A program made the position numbers and the translations under genes. This document shows positions 1 to 7,107 of a DNA stretch of 10,778 nucleotides, in pieces (position 1 is the first letter of the stretch; the number at the start of each line of letters is the position of its first letter). The DNA lies in contig JALLPB010001200.1 of the NCBI GenBank assembly GCA_036939975.1, positions 1-10,778 of the forward strand. Reading direction: 5' to 3'. Under the pieces are notes generated by a model. The model made no database searches. It saw only the letters and a list, made by a program, of their open reading frames with translations, and was not told the origin of the DNA. This DNA is from Cyclostephanos tholiformis. Taxonomy: Eukaryota > Bacillariophyta > Thalassiosirophyceae > Thalassiosirales > Thalassiosiraceae.

Positions 1-39
1 GCCTAAGGTGTAACAATAGTTACACAAGTTACAGTGAAC

Positions 40-738
40 TTCTGGGCTCATGTCAATCCAATCCCTCTAAGGAATAGAGAGATGATGGAACATGAGCTCA
101 TCCAATAGTGTTTGATTGGAGCACTTCACCATCTCACTCCAGAAGAGTTTGAGAAGCAAGAATGGGCATTTCCAGCACTTGGCACCCCTAAGAAAAATGG
201 GAGTGTATGATTTGTCATTGACTTCAGATGCATCAATCAAAATATTTTTTGACAAGACTATCCTCTCTGGATGACAGGGGAGATATTGACATCAATTAAG
301 GGGTTCATTCACGTAACAAGTCTTGATTTAAAAATGGGATACCCATCAATACCCCTTGACAACGAGGCCAAATAATATTGACAATTGTCATGCCATTTGG
401 CACTCACAAGTGTTAAACTCTACCAATATGCCAGCATTGGACTTTTTTCAGTCTTAATGGTCAACCTTTTTGCCAAAATAAAGGAATGACAACCCTTCCT
501 GTACATCGACATCAATATCTATTTCATGGGGTTGACATTTAAGGAACATCTCTTGATTCTGGGCAAGATTCTGCAATTAATCAGGACAAGTGGGATGCAG
601 GTCAGTGCCAACAAGAATCAATTTTGCCAGGAGTCATTCAAGTACTTTGGCTTTGAGCTTGACCACACCAGCTATAAGCCACTTGCTTTACAGGTCAGCG
701 CAATTTTACGCATCAATCAACCCACGAACATTAAATAA
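40..738 (+). pseudogene. Ty3/gypsy reverse transcriptase domain (decayed)
   Basis: The frame starting at position 1 reads through typical gypsy reverse transcriptase blocks: an N-terminal segment ending in EFEKQEWAFPALGTPKKNG (about 148-201), VIDFR (214-228), the first-Asp block TSLDLKMGY (319-345), and the catalytic box as YIDIN (502-516). The latter keeps the first Asp but not the second. A C-terminal part (526-738) follows with HLLILGKILQLIRTSGMQV and KYFGFEL. In-frame stops occur at 208, 250, 373 and elsewhere; the one at 208 sits where the family normally has Arg. A motif resembling the MPFG block is present near 389-400 in another frame, so there are also frameshifts between 380 and 480. 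The enzyme cannot be functional. Confidence 0.85.
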
Positions 739-800
739 GTCCATGGATTTCTCCGGATGATTATTTTCATCAAAAATCATATCCTGCAATAGGCCAAAAT

Positions 801-1242
801 TTGCAAACCCATCAATCACTTAATGAAGAGGATGTTAAGGTTTATTGGGGCAAAGAGCAACAATCTGCATTTGAAAAGGTTAAGGCACTTATTGTGGTGG
901 TGCTAGAATACCTGAACCCAAACTGTCCATTTGATATTTATCCAGATGCAAGTAGCATGTATGCAATGAGAGCAGTGCTAGAGCAAGAAAGAAAAATTGT
1001 CAGCACATTTTCATGGAGGTTAAACAAAGCACAGCTCAAATATGCAATGACCAGCCATGAACTACCTCTGGAAGTCAAAGCATGCCAGCTCTTTGCACAA
1101 ATCATCCGGGGCTGTGAAATTTGATCCACACAGATCATCTCTATGGGAGCAATGCACACAAATTTTTCTCAATTCTGAGTTCCAACCGGCATTTGTTCCA
1201 TAAAAGAAACTGACAACATTGCTGCAGACAGCTTGAGATGAC
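801..1242 (+). pseudogene. Ty3/gypsy RNase H domain (decayed)
   Basis: An open stretch of 107 codons (801-1124) continues the gypsy polyprotein after a frameshift near 740-800. It shows the linker with W and AFEKVKALI, then the RNase H core: FDIYPDASSMYAM, with the first catalytic Asp, then STFSWRLNKAQLKYAMTSHE with the catalytic Glu region. After the stop at 1122-1124 further homology continues in other frames: a TDH-like block near 1126-1134 and KETDNIAADSL (about 1204-1236), which resembles the conserved segment closing RNase H in gypsy elements. The degrading role would be removal of the RNA strand during reverse transcription. The copy is broken by at least one frameshift and is not expected to work. 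Confidence 0.8.
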
Positions 1243-1454
1243 TTCCTATGGCAGATGACAATGTAGCAATCAACCAGGACATCAAATTGAATGGGATACT
1301 TCTTCTCGTCCGAAACCTAGACCATAAACAAAACAACAATTATGCACTGGACATGTGATGAATTGTGGCCGCTCAGTCATTAGACGAAGCAATGCAGAAA
1401 CAAACTAAGTATGGAAAGCATTCAAAAAGCATCAGATCAATTGTCTTCACCAGC
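1243..1454 (+). pseudogene. Integrase N-terminal linker remnant with core deleted
   Basis: This stretch sits where a full gypsy element has the integrase zinc-binding and DDE catalytic domains, which normally need several hundred codons. Only about 210 bases are present. One frame reads LPMADDNVAINQDIKLNG and NYALDM followed by stops, similar in style to the spacer between RNase H and integrase. No HHCC zinc motif and no DDE residues could be seen. The simplest reading is an internal deletion that joined the RNase H/integrase linker to the integrase C-terminus. Confidence 0.45.
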
Positions 1455-1785
1455 GCAGCTTGCCTTTGGATATGATTTGATTTTTTGACAGAAATACATC
1501 ATCAATTGGGAATGATTGAAAGTGCTTTGCACAAGGCAAGCAATTAAAACCAATGTGCGAGAGAATAAAATACAATTGGAACACAAATATAAGGCTGGAG
1601 ACAAGGTCCTCATCATTTTCAAACCCTACAAACAATGCAAGAATCTGAAGATTTCACTGTCAACTCATGCTAGAGGTCCTTATTGCATCAAGCATTTTTT
1701 TGCACACTGGACTGTCAAAATTCAATGCAGTTCATATGAGGATGTTGTTTTGATTCACCGCATCACTCTTTATCATCCAAGGTAA
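1455..1785 (+). pseudogene. Ty3/gypsy integrase C-terminal domain (decayed)
   Basis: The segment begins with LAFGYDLIF (about 1459-1485), matching the 'FGRDM-F' block near the end of gypsy integrases, and continues in frame 1516-1785 with ARENKIQ-like and HKYKAGDKVLII motifs. A GPY/F module follows (ARGPYCIKHFFAHWTVKIQ, about 1669-1725) and the typical ending IHRITLYHP before the stop near 1783. The GPY/F module is found at the C-terminus of Ty3/gypsy integrases and helps bind DNA or chromatin. Two frames are used, with a stop before the 89-codon open part. No chromodomain is visible. Confidence 0.8.
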
Positions 1786-1828
1786 TGATTGATCTATGAA
1801 TCAATCCACTTTATTAAATTGAATATCA

Positions 1829-1844
1829 AAAAGGCATAGGGGAG
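1829..1844 (+). other. Polypurine tract of the Ty3/gypsy element
   Basis: A purine-rich run (AAAAAGGCATAGGGGAG) lies about 45 bases after the integrase stop and directly before TGTATCAT. This is the position and composition of the primer for plus-strand DNA synthesis in LTR retrotransposons. Two pyrimidines interrupt it. Confidence 0.55.
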
Positions 1845-2128
1845 TGTATCATATGCCGATCATCAGGTTAATTGGATTTTATTGATTTAAATTCAGCAGA
1901 CTAAAAGTTATTAATGCTCACTTCTTTGTTAGACATGCATCTTACATACACTCACATAGCCAGTAGAGACATCACAAAGGACTGGAAATTTTGATTCCCA
2001 GGTTTTGATTTTGAGTTTTTGCAGTTTTCAAAGTGATGAAGATTCAGAAATAGCTCATTAGTTAGTTATGACCTATTTACAAAATCTGATCCCTTTGCCA
2101 CTGTCTAGCAGTTGTAACTAATCTGTCA
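1845..2128 (+). repeat. Probable 3' LTR of the Ty3/gypsy element
   Basis: The segment starts with TG (TGTATCATATGCC) immediately after the polypurine tract, as LTRs do. It has no coding potential and is AT-rich. The end is set provisionally at a CA dinucleotide at 2127-2128, before the gag-like reading frame of the next element. It cannot be confirmed because the matching 5' LTR lies outside the window and no flanking target duplication was identified. Part of this span could instead be leader of the second element. Confidence 0.35.
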
Positions 2129-2154
2129 AAGGCAATTGAATGAACCAATCAAGC

Positions 2155-2940
2155 ATGAGAATCTTACAAGATGTATTGGATGCTCTCAAAGCATTCAAAA
2201 TCACCAAGATTGAAAGGCAACCAATGGATAATGACATCAACAATCTCACAAGCAATTGACCGCTGCACTAGTTACCATTTCAACAACTAATGGAGGAGGC
2301 ATGCTAGGACACATCAGATTGTGATTCCTGATGCAACTTACATTGTTTTATTGCCAGGCCAAAACTTTGTGAAACCAACCCACCCTGGAGCATACCCAGC
2401 AACTGCAAGCGGCAACATGAAGACTCATGAGAAGGACAGTGCCAAGAGCAAAAATGAAAAACATTGAAAATTACATGACATGCAAACCATGGGCACGCCA
2501 AGCCATTGTGAATGCTGTGGATGAGGAATGATTGCATACCAAGCATCAAACTATTTGAAATATTTGAGCTACTTTGCACTGCCAGAGGCATTTTTGGATG
2601 ACATGGTGAATTCAGACCTCAGCACTAAAATATTGGAGCCATGAGCAAAGTGGAAGCACCGTTTCTGTGTTTGTAAAAACTGACAAATACAAGCATCAGT
2701 TTGAACACCATTCCATTCCAAAGCAACCTGAATTGTGTGTCTTGTATGTGGTCTTGACTATCCAAGTTAGTGGTCAATTTGATGCCACAATGCAGGAGTG
2801 GCGCACCAAGCCACAGGCCAACAAAACTTTCACCAACTTATGGGTGTATATACAGAATGAATACACCAAGCAGATCAAGTGCAACAGGTTGACTGCCAGA
2901 TCATTTGGAAAAGGCATAGCAAATGTGGCAAACAGGCAAT
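2155..2940 (+). pseudogene. Gag-like polyprotein, N-terminal and central part (decayed)
   Basis: A start at 2155 opens a frame reading MRILQDVLDALKAFKITKIE with a stop after about 35 codons. Related sequence then jumps between frames: PGAYP-like residues near 2385-2400, NAVDEE near 2512-2530, and VFVKTDKYKHQFE to the end of the open stretch 2667-2942. The last part shows SGQFDATMQEWRTKP, KTFTNLWVYIQNEYTKQ and TARSFGKGIANVAN, which fits the C-terminal half of the gag protein found in this copia-like group. Gag forms the particle that packages element RNA. At least four frameshifts and many stops make this copy non-functional. Confidence 0.65.
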
Positions 2941-3237
2941 AAAATTTTGGATGACAAGGTACAAGCAACGGTCATTGCCAAGCTGGCAAATGTGCAAAAC
3001 GATCAAAATAATGAGCAGCAAATGAAGAACACGATGAGCATGTTCGAGAAACTGCTCCCCTCCATGCACCCTGCTGGCACCACATCCATTGCCACCACCC
3101 CACCAGGCTTCCACCAACCCTTGCCTTGCAAAGAATGTCCCCACTGCAACAAGAAACATCACAACCACAACAAGTGCTGGGAACTCACCAACAAGTCTGC
3201 CAGGCTGGAGAACTGGAAATTGGCCAAGAGCGCTTGA
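2941..3237 (+). pseudogene. Gag C-terminus with zinc knuckle
   Basis: After a frameshift near 2930 the frame opened at 2923 continues gag with ILDDKVQATVIAKLANVQND and a Gln/Asn-rich coil-like stretch. A single zinc knuckle at 3136-3177 has the exact spacing C-x2-C-x4-H-x4-C (CPHCNKKHHNHNKC), followed by WEL and ENWK, a tail common to this gag group. Zinc knuckles bind the element RNA. The frame is closed by TGA at 3235-3237, and the protease continues downstream in the same frame, so gag and protease were probably one polyprotein with this stop gained later. Confidence 0.75.
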
Positions 3238-3243
3238 TGGTGT

Positions 3244-3843
3244 GTGGAGGATGAGCCCATCAAACAGTGGCAGCCAGGTAAAGTCAATATCAATAAAATC
3301 ACAATTTGTTTCCCTTTCCTGGTTGCCACTGGGCTCATCTCTCCCCCCAGTCAAAACCAACATGCCAGATTAAGCGTCCAGAAAGAAATGGATGGACCCA
3401 AGCCCTCATCAATACTTTCCCTCTGCTGGACACGGTACCTCATGAGAAGGAAAACTCTCAAGCACATTTGTCATGCCAAAATGCAAGCCAGCAATGATAC
3501 CATTAGAGAGACCATGTTAGATTTGGGTGCAACAAGCAATTTCATTCAATCAATGGACAGACTTGAACTCACTGGACTATCCTCCAAAACTATCTCAATG
3601 GCCAGCAGACATATCATGCAAGCTACCATGCCTGGCCTTGCGCCTCTCAGGCAGCTGAAGGCTGGAGCCCAAGAAGCAATCATCGTACCTGGATTATCCA
3701 TGAAGGTGCTGATGAGTGTCAAACAATTGGCAGACCAGGGCTACACAAAAATTTTCCATTCTCACCTTCAAGGAGTCACCATCTATGACAATGCCAGCTT
3801 CAAATTTGTCACAACAAAACAACCATAGCTCCAAGGGGGATGA
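3244..3843 (+). pseudogene. Retropepsin-like aspartic protease domain (decayed)
   Basis: An open frame of 194 codons (3244-3828) contains TMLDLGATSNFI (about 3511-3546), the active-site loop of a retropepsin with the catalytic Asp at 3520-3522. The usual Ser/Thr after Asp is Leu here. Downstream, EAIIVPGLSMKVLMSVKQL (about 3673-3729) matches the conserved second half of this protease group. The reading then shifts frame near 3829; the next segment starts with a stop (TGA 3841-3843) at a position where the family tends to have Arg. The enzyme would cut the gag-pol polyprotein. The substituted loop residue and the frame breaks argue that it is inactive. Confidence 0.7.
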
Positions 3844-4335
3844 GAAAAAAGAGGATCATGGACTGTACCTCTTACAGAGAAGAAAGCCATGAATGCATAC
3901 AAGTTACCATCAACAAGAGAAGTTGTTAGATTCCTGCACTTTGCAAATGGTTTTCCCAAGAACAAGGCAACACCACTCACCACCATTTGCCAACAGAACC
4001 TTGTTGCTTTCCCTGGACTGACATGAATGCAATGAAACTCAGAAAGGCCACATGAAACAGACAAAGCAGGGTGTATAATCAACAAAAGTCATTGATGAGG
4101 ATGCAATGCTTGAGATGCTAGCAATTCCACCACCAACACAAGGTATAAAACACAAGGCAATTTACTTTTGTGTTTTTGACACCACCTAGAAGGCAATGTA
4201 CACCGATCGAACCGGCTGCTTCTCAATCAACTCCACCCAAGGACACAAGTACATTATGGTGGCAGTCAAGTTAGATGACAATTACATTGACGCTGAAAGT
4301 AATGGCATGTCAATCAAGGGTGCAGGAGAACACTG
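3844..4335 (+). pseudogene. Integrase N-terminal part, core truncated (decayed)
   Basis: The frame from about 3844 reads RGSWTVPLTEKKAMNAYKLP, then a segment ending NLVAFPGLT near 4022. After a frameshift, ETQKGHMKQTKQG (4034-4072) and MYTDRTGCFSINS (about 4196-4234) follow, the latter with the first Asp of the integrase DDE triad at 4205-4207. In related elements these segments lie directly before and at the start of the integrase core. The second Asp, the Glu and the rest of the core are not present: after about 4330 the sequence is already the Pro-rich region that normally follows integrase. An internal deletion is therefore inferred, leaving an inactive fragment. Confidence 0.65.
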
Positions 4336-4745
4336 AGCCACTCACCATTACTCCACCACAGGTGCAGACCAACACGTCTCCAAGGGTGCAATTTAACCTC
4401 AATGCCAACAAAGAGCAACCAAATGGCAGACACATGCCACCCCAGTTGATTGTTGAATCATCACCACTGCCACTTATCCTCAAGCATCCAACGATTTATT
4501 TGTCAGAGTCTATTGCAGATATTGCTAAGTGCAGGCAACAGACACCACCGTCATTTGGTCAATTAAGTGTGGACCACATCATCCAATGGTGATTCGAGTA
4601 TACCACACCTGTCCTTGACCACAACACTGGCAAGATGCTTGAGTATTGGCAATTACTCTGTGACCCAAACCACAAGGCAATATGGTCAAAAGCAGGTGTA
4701 AATGAATTTGGTCCATTAGCTCAGGGAGGTAGATACAAGTTTCAT
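4336..4745 (+). pseudogene. Pro-rich linker and start of copia-type reverse transcriptase
   Basis: The frame of the open stretch 4275-4592 gives a Pro/Gln/Asn-rich segment (PPQVQTNTSPRVQF and on), typical of the linker between integrase and reverse transcriptase in this group. It is closed by one TGA at 4590-4592, then the same frame continues with LDHNTGKMLEYWQLLCDPN and VNEFGPLAQGGRYKF (about 4611-4742), the conserved beginning of the reverse transcriptase domain. Only the single TGA interrupts roughly 155 codons, making this one of the better kept parts. Homology ends near 4742, where unrelated DNA begins. Confidence 0.65.
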
Positions 4746-4772
4746 CAAAAACTGCAGTTGAAAGCAGTTGCG

Positions 4773-4813
4773 CAGGTGGCAGGTGGCAGGTGGCAGGTGG
4801 CAGGTGGCAGGTG
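4773..4813 (+). repeat. (CAGGTGG)n microsatellite, about 5.9 copies
   Basis: The 7-mer CAGGTGG repeats without error from 4773 to 4807, with a sixth nearly complete copy to 4813. It begins about 30 bases after reverse transcriptase homology stops, so it marks the left end of the insert. Confidence 0.95.
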
Positions 4814-5140
4814 TTGGACAACACAATGAAAGCAACAGTTGACATTTAAGTAAGTTGAGATGACCAACAAGAGCAGGCAGCAGATGACTGGCGGCAGATG
4901 ACAACAACAGCGACAGCAACTATGACAACAACAGCAACATCAAACACAACATAAAAGAGGTGGTGGCAACAAATGGCAGATGATGGACAATGGATAACAA
5001 TGATGATGAAGTTGTTGTTTACCCCTCCCTCTTGAATTTCTATGTACAATGTACCAAATTCCTACGTGAAACTTTGTTCCCACCATTTCTGAAGGTATTC
5101 CCCTGACCATGGTGTCTCCTGTTCTGTTGCAACAATGGCT

Positions 5141-5359
5141 CACTTTGAGATGGAGCCATGCCCTAATATTCTAGGGGCATTTTCTTCAAGTGCATGGGAA
5201 TGGGCGTCATGCTTTTTATGTCTCACCTGGCTGTAGTTTGCCTTTTGAGGTGTCATTTCACTACCTTGTGCTAGTAATATTGTGGAAGCCTCAATGACCC
5301 ACTTAGAGATGGAAACATGCCCCAATACTTTAGGAGCATCTTTCACAGGCACCTGGTAA
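5141..5359. repeat. Direct repeat of about 60 bp, copies 159 bp apart
   Basis: Positions 5141-5200 and 5300-5359 align without gaps with roughly 44 of 60 identical bases by hand count. The offset of 159 is a multiple of three. On the minus strand both copies translate to similar peptides within one open frame (5140-5391): ENAPRILGHGSISK and KDAPKVLGHVSISK, where most differences are conservative or silent. On the plus strand the copies also give similar peptides (CPNILGA and CPNTLGA) but with stops between. The repeat suggests a remnant of a protein-coding repeat, strand undecided. Confidence 0.6.
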
Positions 5360-5764
5360 CAGTCACTATCCTTTTGATACTCCACATTCATTTAGTTTGG
5401 AAATTACAAGCCATAATAGAAGTTTGTAAAAACACTTGATAAATGAAAAAAATTGTTAGCAGGACCCAACCAATGCTTGAAAGCCCTAATGAACCACAAA
5501 ACATTGGAATTAAGTTATCAAACTGAATATACACCTTTTGCATATACAGATATGCATTTTTGCATACCACAAATGTCCATATACATCATCTCTGGCTTAT
5601 ACAGATATTGCTCAAAATAGCATTTAAAATGGGCTAATTTGTTAGCACAAAACATTTCAATATTTGGTGCTCCTAACGGGTGGGTTTTGATCATTTTTTC
5701 TACTGAAACATACAGGATATCATATTGGAACATAGTAGAGCAATTTAAATCATTCAGAAATGGT

Positions 5765-6020
5765 GTGGACGCATTTTGAAAAAGTCACATTTTTTCCACC
5801 AAACCCCTTACTGAAAGATATCTCTTTCATCAACTTTGTGGCATCAATTCAAACAGAACAAGAGGACTCCCACCACATCAGAGCTACCCTTGGCAGCAAC
5901 CTCATTCACTATCCCAAGGATGTTGGGACCCCTACTGCAGATCTGCTGCTGATCAAGATTTTTCTCAACAGCATTATTTCAAAGAAAATGTCCAAATTTG
6001 CCACAGCCGACATTTCCAGT
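5765..6020 (+). pseudogene. Copia-type reverse transcriptase, fingers and first catalytic Asp
   Basis: An 89-codon open frame (5760-6029) resumes the reverse transcriptase after the insert. It reads KVTFFPPN, FINFVASI, IRATLGSNLIHYPKDVGTP and TADLLLIKIFLNSIISK, then KFATADIS, whose Asp (near 6007-6009) corresponds to the first catalytic Asp of the polymerase. The series matches the amino-terminal half of copia reverse transcriptases of this group closely. A shift of frame near 6012 then ends the open stretch. Confidence 0.8.
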
Positions 6021-6269
6021 TCTACCTAATGATGCCACTCAAATGCCCCATCTATGGCAGGGTGAACATGGCAGACATTCCCAAAGAAATAATTAATGAG
6101 TACAAACTACATGAGAAGGTGTATGATAGATAGATATATTTAATGTCGTGTGGGGCATGTATGGCTTACCTCAGTCTGGTTCCAACAGCAATGATGAGCT
6201 CGACGGATGCCTCAACAAGGCAGGCTGCTTCAAACACCCCCTCGTCCCCACCCTTAGGAAGCACAAAAC
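6011..6269 (+). pseudogene. Copia-type reverse transcriptase, central part in two further frames
   Basis: The frame at 6011 continues the domain with HFQFYLMMPLKCPIYGRV and DIPKEIINEYKLHEKV up to a TAG near 6130. The frame at 6139 then gives the GMYGLPQSG motif at 6154-6180 and LNKAGCFKHPLVP, ending at a TGA near 6270. Together with the flanking pieces this means three frame changes inside one domain. The GMYGLPQ block is a hallmark of copia reverse transcriptases. Confidence 0.75.
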
Positions 6270-6815
6270 ATGACCAACTCAATTGTGTTGATAGTTGACA
6301 ATTTTGGCATCAAATATTTAACAAAGGCTGACCTAGATCATCTCATCAACACACGCAAAAAATACTACGACGTCAAAGTCGATCCAATGGAAAAGGAATT
6401 AGTCAAGATCAAATTGAATTTGGATTATGCAAACAAAATGGTACGATTGTCTATAAAATCTTACCTTAACACATCCCTAAGCCAGTTCAACAATGTTGTT
6501 CCCTCAAATTGTCAGCATTCCCTGTATCCCCACATGGTGCCAAAATACGGTACCAAACAGCAATTTGTGGAGTATGATGAATCTGATCCTGTTGGGGACA
6601 AAGGAAAGAAGCATATTCAAACCATGAACAGGAAATTCATTTGGTACGACAGGGGGGTTGACAGCACAATCCTCACCCCCCTCAGTGCAATTGTGGCGAA
6701 GCAGGCAAAACCAACCACACATACAATGCAATGCTTTCAACAACTCTTCAACTACCTCGCCACTCAAAAACCAGCAATCCTCACATATCGCAAAGTCAGA
6801 GAGAAAACAATATAA
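6270..6815 (+). pseudogene. Copia-type reverse transcriptase, catalytic box to C-terminus
   Basis: A 181-codon open frame, the longest in the retroelements, starts at the catalytic palm. Its first residues include VLIVDNFGIKYL (6282-6317); the family normally has two adjacent Asp, and the second is Asn here (codon 6300-6302). It continues with a connection segment: LSIKSYLNTSLSQFNNVVP, PHMVPKYGTKQQFVEYDES, WYDRGVDSTILTPLSAIVAKQAKPT and LNYLATQKPAILTYRK-like residues. Homology stops near 6800, just before RNase H would begin, and a stop follows at 6813-6815. Loss of the second catalytic Asp makes polymerase activity very unlikely. Confidence 0.85.
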
Positions 6816-6898
6816 ATTTACCATAGATTTGAAAAATATAGCGACTAAAAAAAAAACAATCGTAATAGCTCGAGAAAGTGACTAATGTAATTGAGCCC
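6816..6898. other. Junction between retroelement end and secreted-protein gene
   Basis: This AT-rich stretch contains a ten-A run (about 6847-6856) and no gene, LTR or terminator that I can recognise. Copia homology ends just before it and repeat-like sequence of the minus-strand gene begins just after it. Confidence 0.5.
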
Positions 6899-6902
6899 TT
6901 AA

Positions 6903-7107
6903 ACAGAGTTATCAAAACAAATTATAGATGTAGGTTGTGCAAACATTGATTTTGCTAAAGGGTCATTGTCAGTGCCAATGTTTGTCAGTTTGGCAGATGT
7001 AGGTGATGACGTTGATGGTGCTGCTGAAGGAGCGTATCAGTACCAATGTTTGTCAGTTTAGCAGATGTAGGTGATGACGTTGATAGTGTTGAGTCCGCGT
7101 TCGGCGA
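6903..7107 (-). repeat. 69-bp tandem repeat at the 3' end of the secreted-protein gene, three copies, one 68 bp
   Basis: The motif GATGTAGGT (plus strand) recurs at 6927, 6996 and 7064, so the spacings are 69 and 68. The upper two copies are nearly identical over about 45 bases; the lowest is strongly diverged. The 68-bp copy breaks the 23-codon unit and shifts the reading frame of the minus-strand gene at about 7030-7036. In the other minus-strand frame the unit reads APSAAPSTSSPTSAK and stays open to a stop at 6899-6901. Confidence 0.75.

Larger units (their letters stand above)
1..2128 (+). mobile_element. Ty3/gypsy LTR retrotransposon remnant, 5' end outside window
   Basis: The order of recognisable domains is reverse transcriptase (about 40-738), RNase H (801-1242), integrase C-terminus (about 1455-1785), then a purine-rich tract and a probable LTR start at 1845. 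This order, with reverse transcriptase before integrase, is that of the Ty3/gypsy superfamily. Pieces lie in at least two reading frames with many stops, so the copy is dead. Gag and protease would lie upstream of the window. Most of the integrase core is missing between about 1290 and 1440. The 3' limit is uncertain because no second LTR copy is available for comparison. Confidence 0.8.
4746..5760. other. About 1 kb insert interrupting the copia reverse transcriptase
   Basis: The reverse transcriptase homology stops near 4742 (GGRYKF) and resumes near 5770 (KVTFFPPNPLLKDISFINFV). In related elements these blocks are only some tens of residues apart, so about 1 kb has been added. The insert holds a 7-bp microsatellite (4773-4813), a CAA/CAG-rich simple stretch (about 4896-4950), a pair of diverged 60-bp repeats 159 bp apart, and AT-rich DNA (5400-5760). 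Short minus-strand open frames exist (5140-5391, 5388-5570, 5518-5733), but I recognise none. I found no terminal inverted repeats or target duplication by eye, so it could be a transposon fragment, a filler of a repaired break, or diverged element sequence. Confidence 0.5.
2155..6815 (+). mobile_element. Ty1/copia-order LTR retrotransposon remnant with internal insertion
   Basis: The domain order is gag (2155-3237), aspartic protease (3244-3843), integrase start (about 3844-4330), Pro-rich linker (about 4331-4600) and reverse transcriptase (about 4600-6815, split). Integrase before reverse transcriptase is the Ty1/copia order. The protein style, with VDxFGIKY at the catalytic box and GMYGLPQ, matches a group of copia-like elements I know from diatom and other stramenopile genomes. 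All reading frames are used and stops are frequent. RNase H and a 3' LTR are absent; homology stops near 6800. No LTR was recognised at the 5' end. Confidence 0.8.

Noticed and set aside
2304..2591. 95-codon minus-strand open frame over the gag region
   Set aside because: The plus strand here carries scattered gag homology in several frames; the minus frame has no known motif.
4716..5143. Minus-strand open frames rich in Leu, Val, His and Cys across the microsatellite and CAA/CAG-rich DNA
   Set aside because: Their composition is produced by the simple repeats (translated CACCTGC and GTTGTT units), not by a protein.
4773..5359. Possible CRISPR-like array from repeats in the insert
   Set aside because: The 7-bp repeats are contiguous without spacers, and the 60-bp pair is diverged and only two copies; the setting is eukaryotic.
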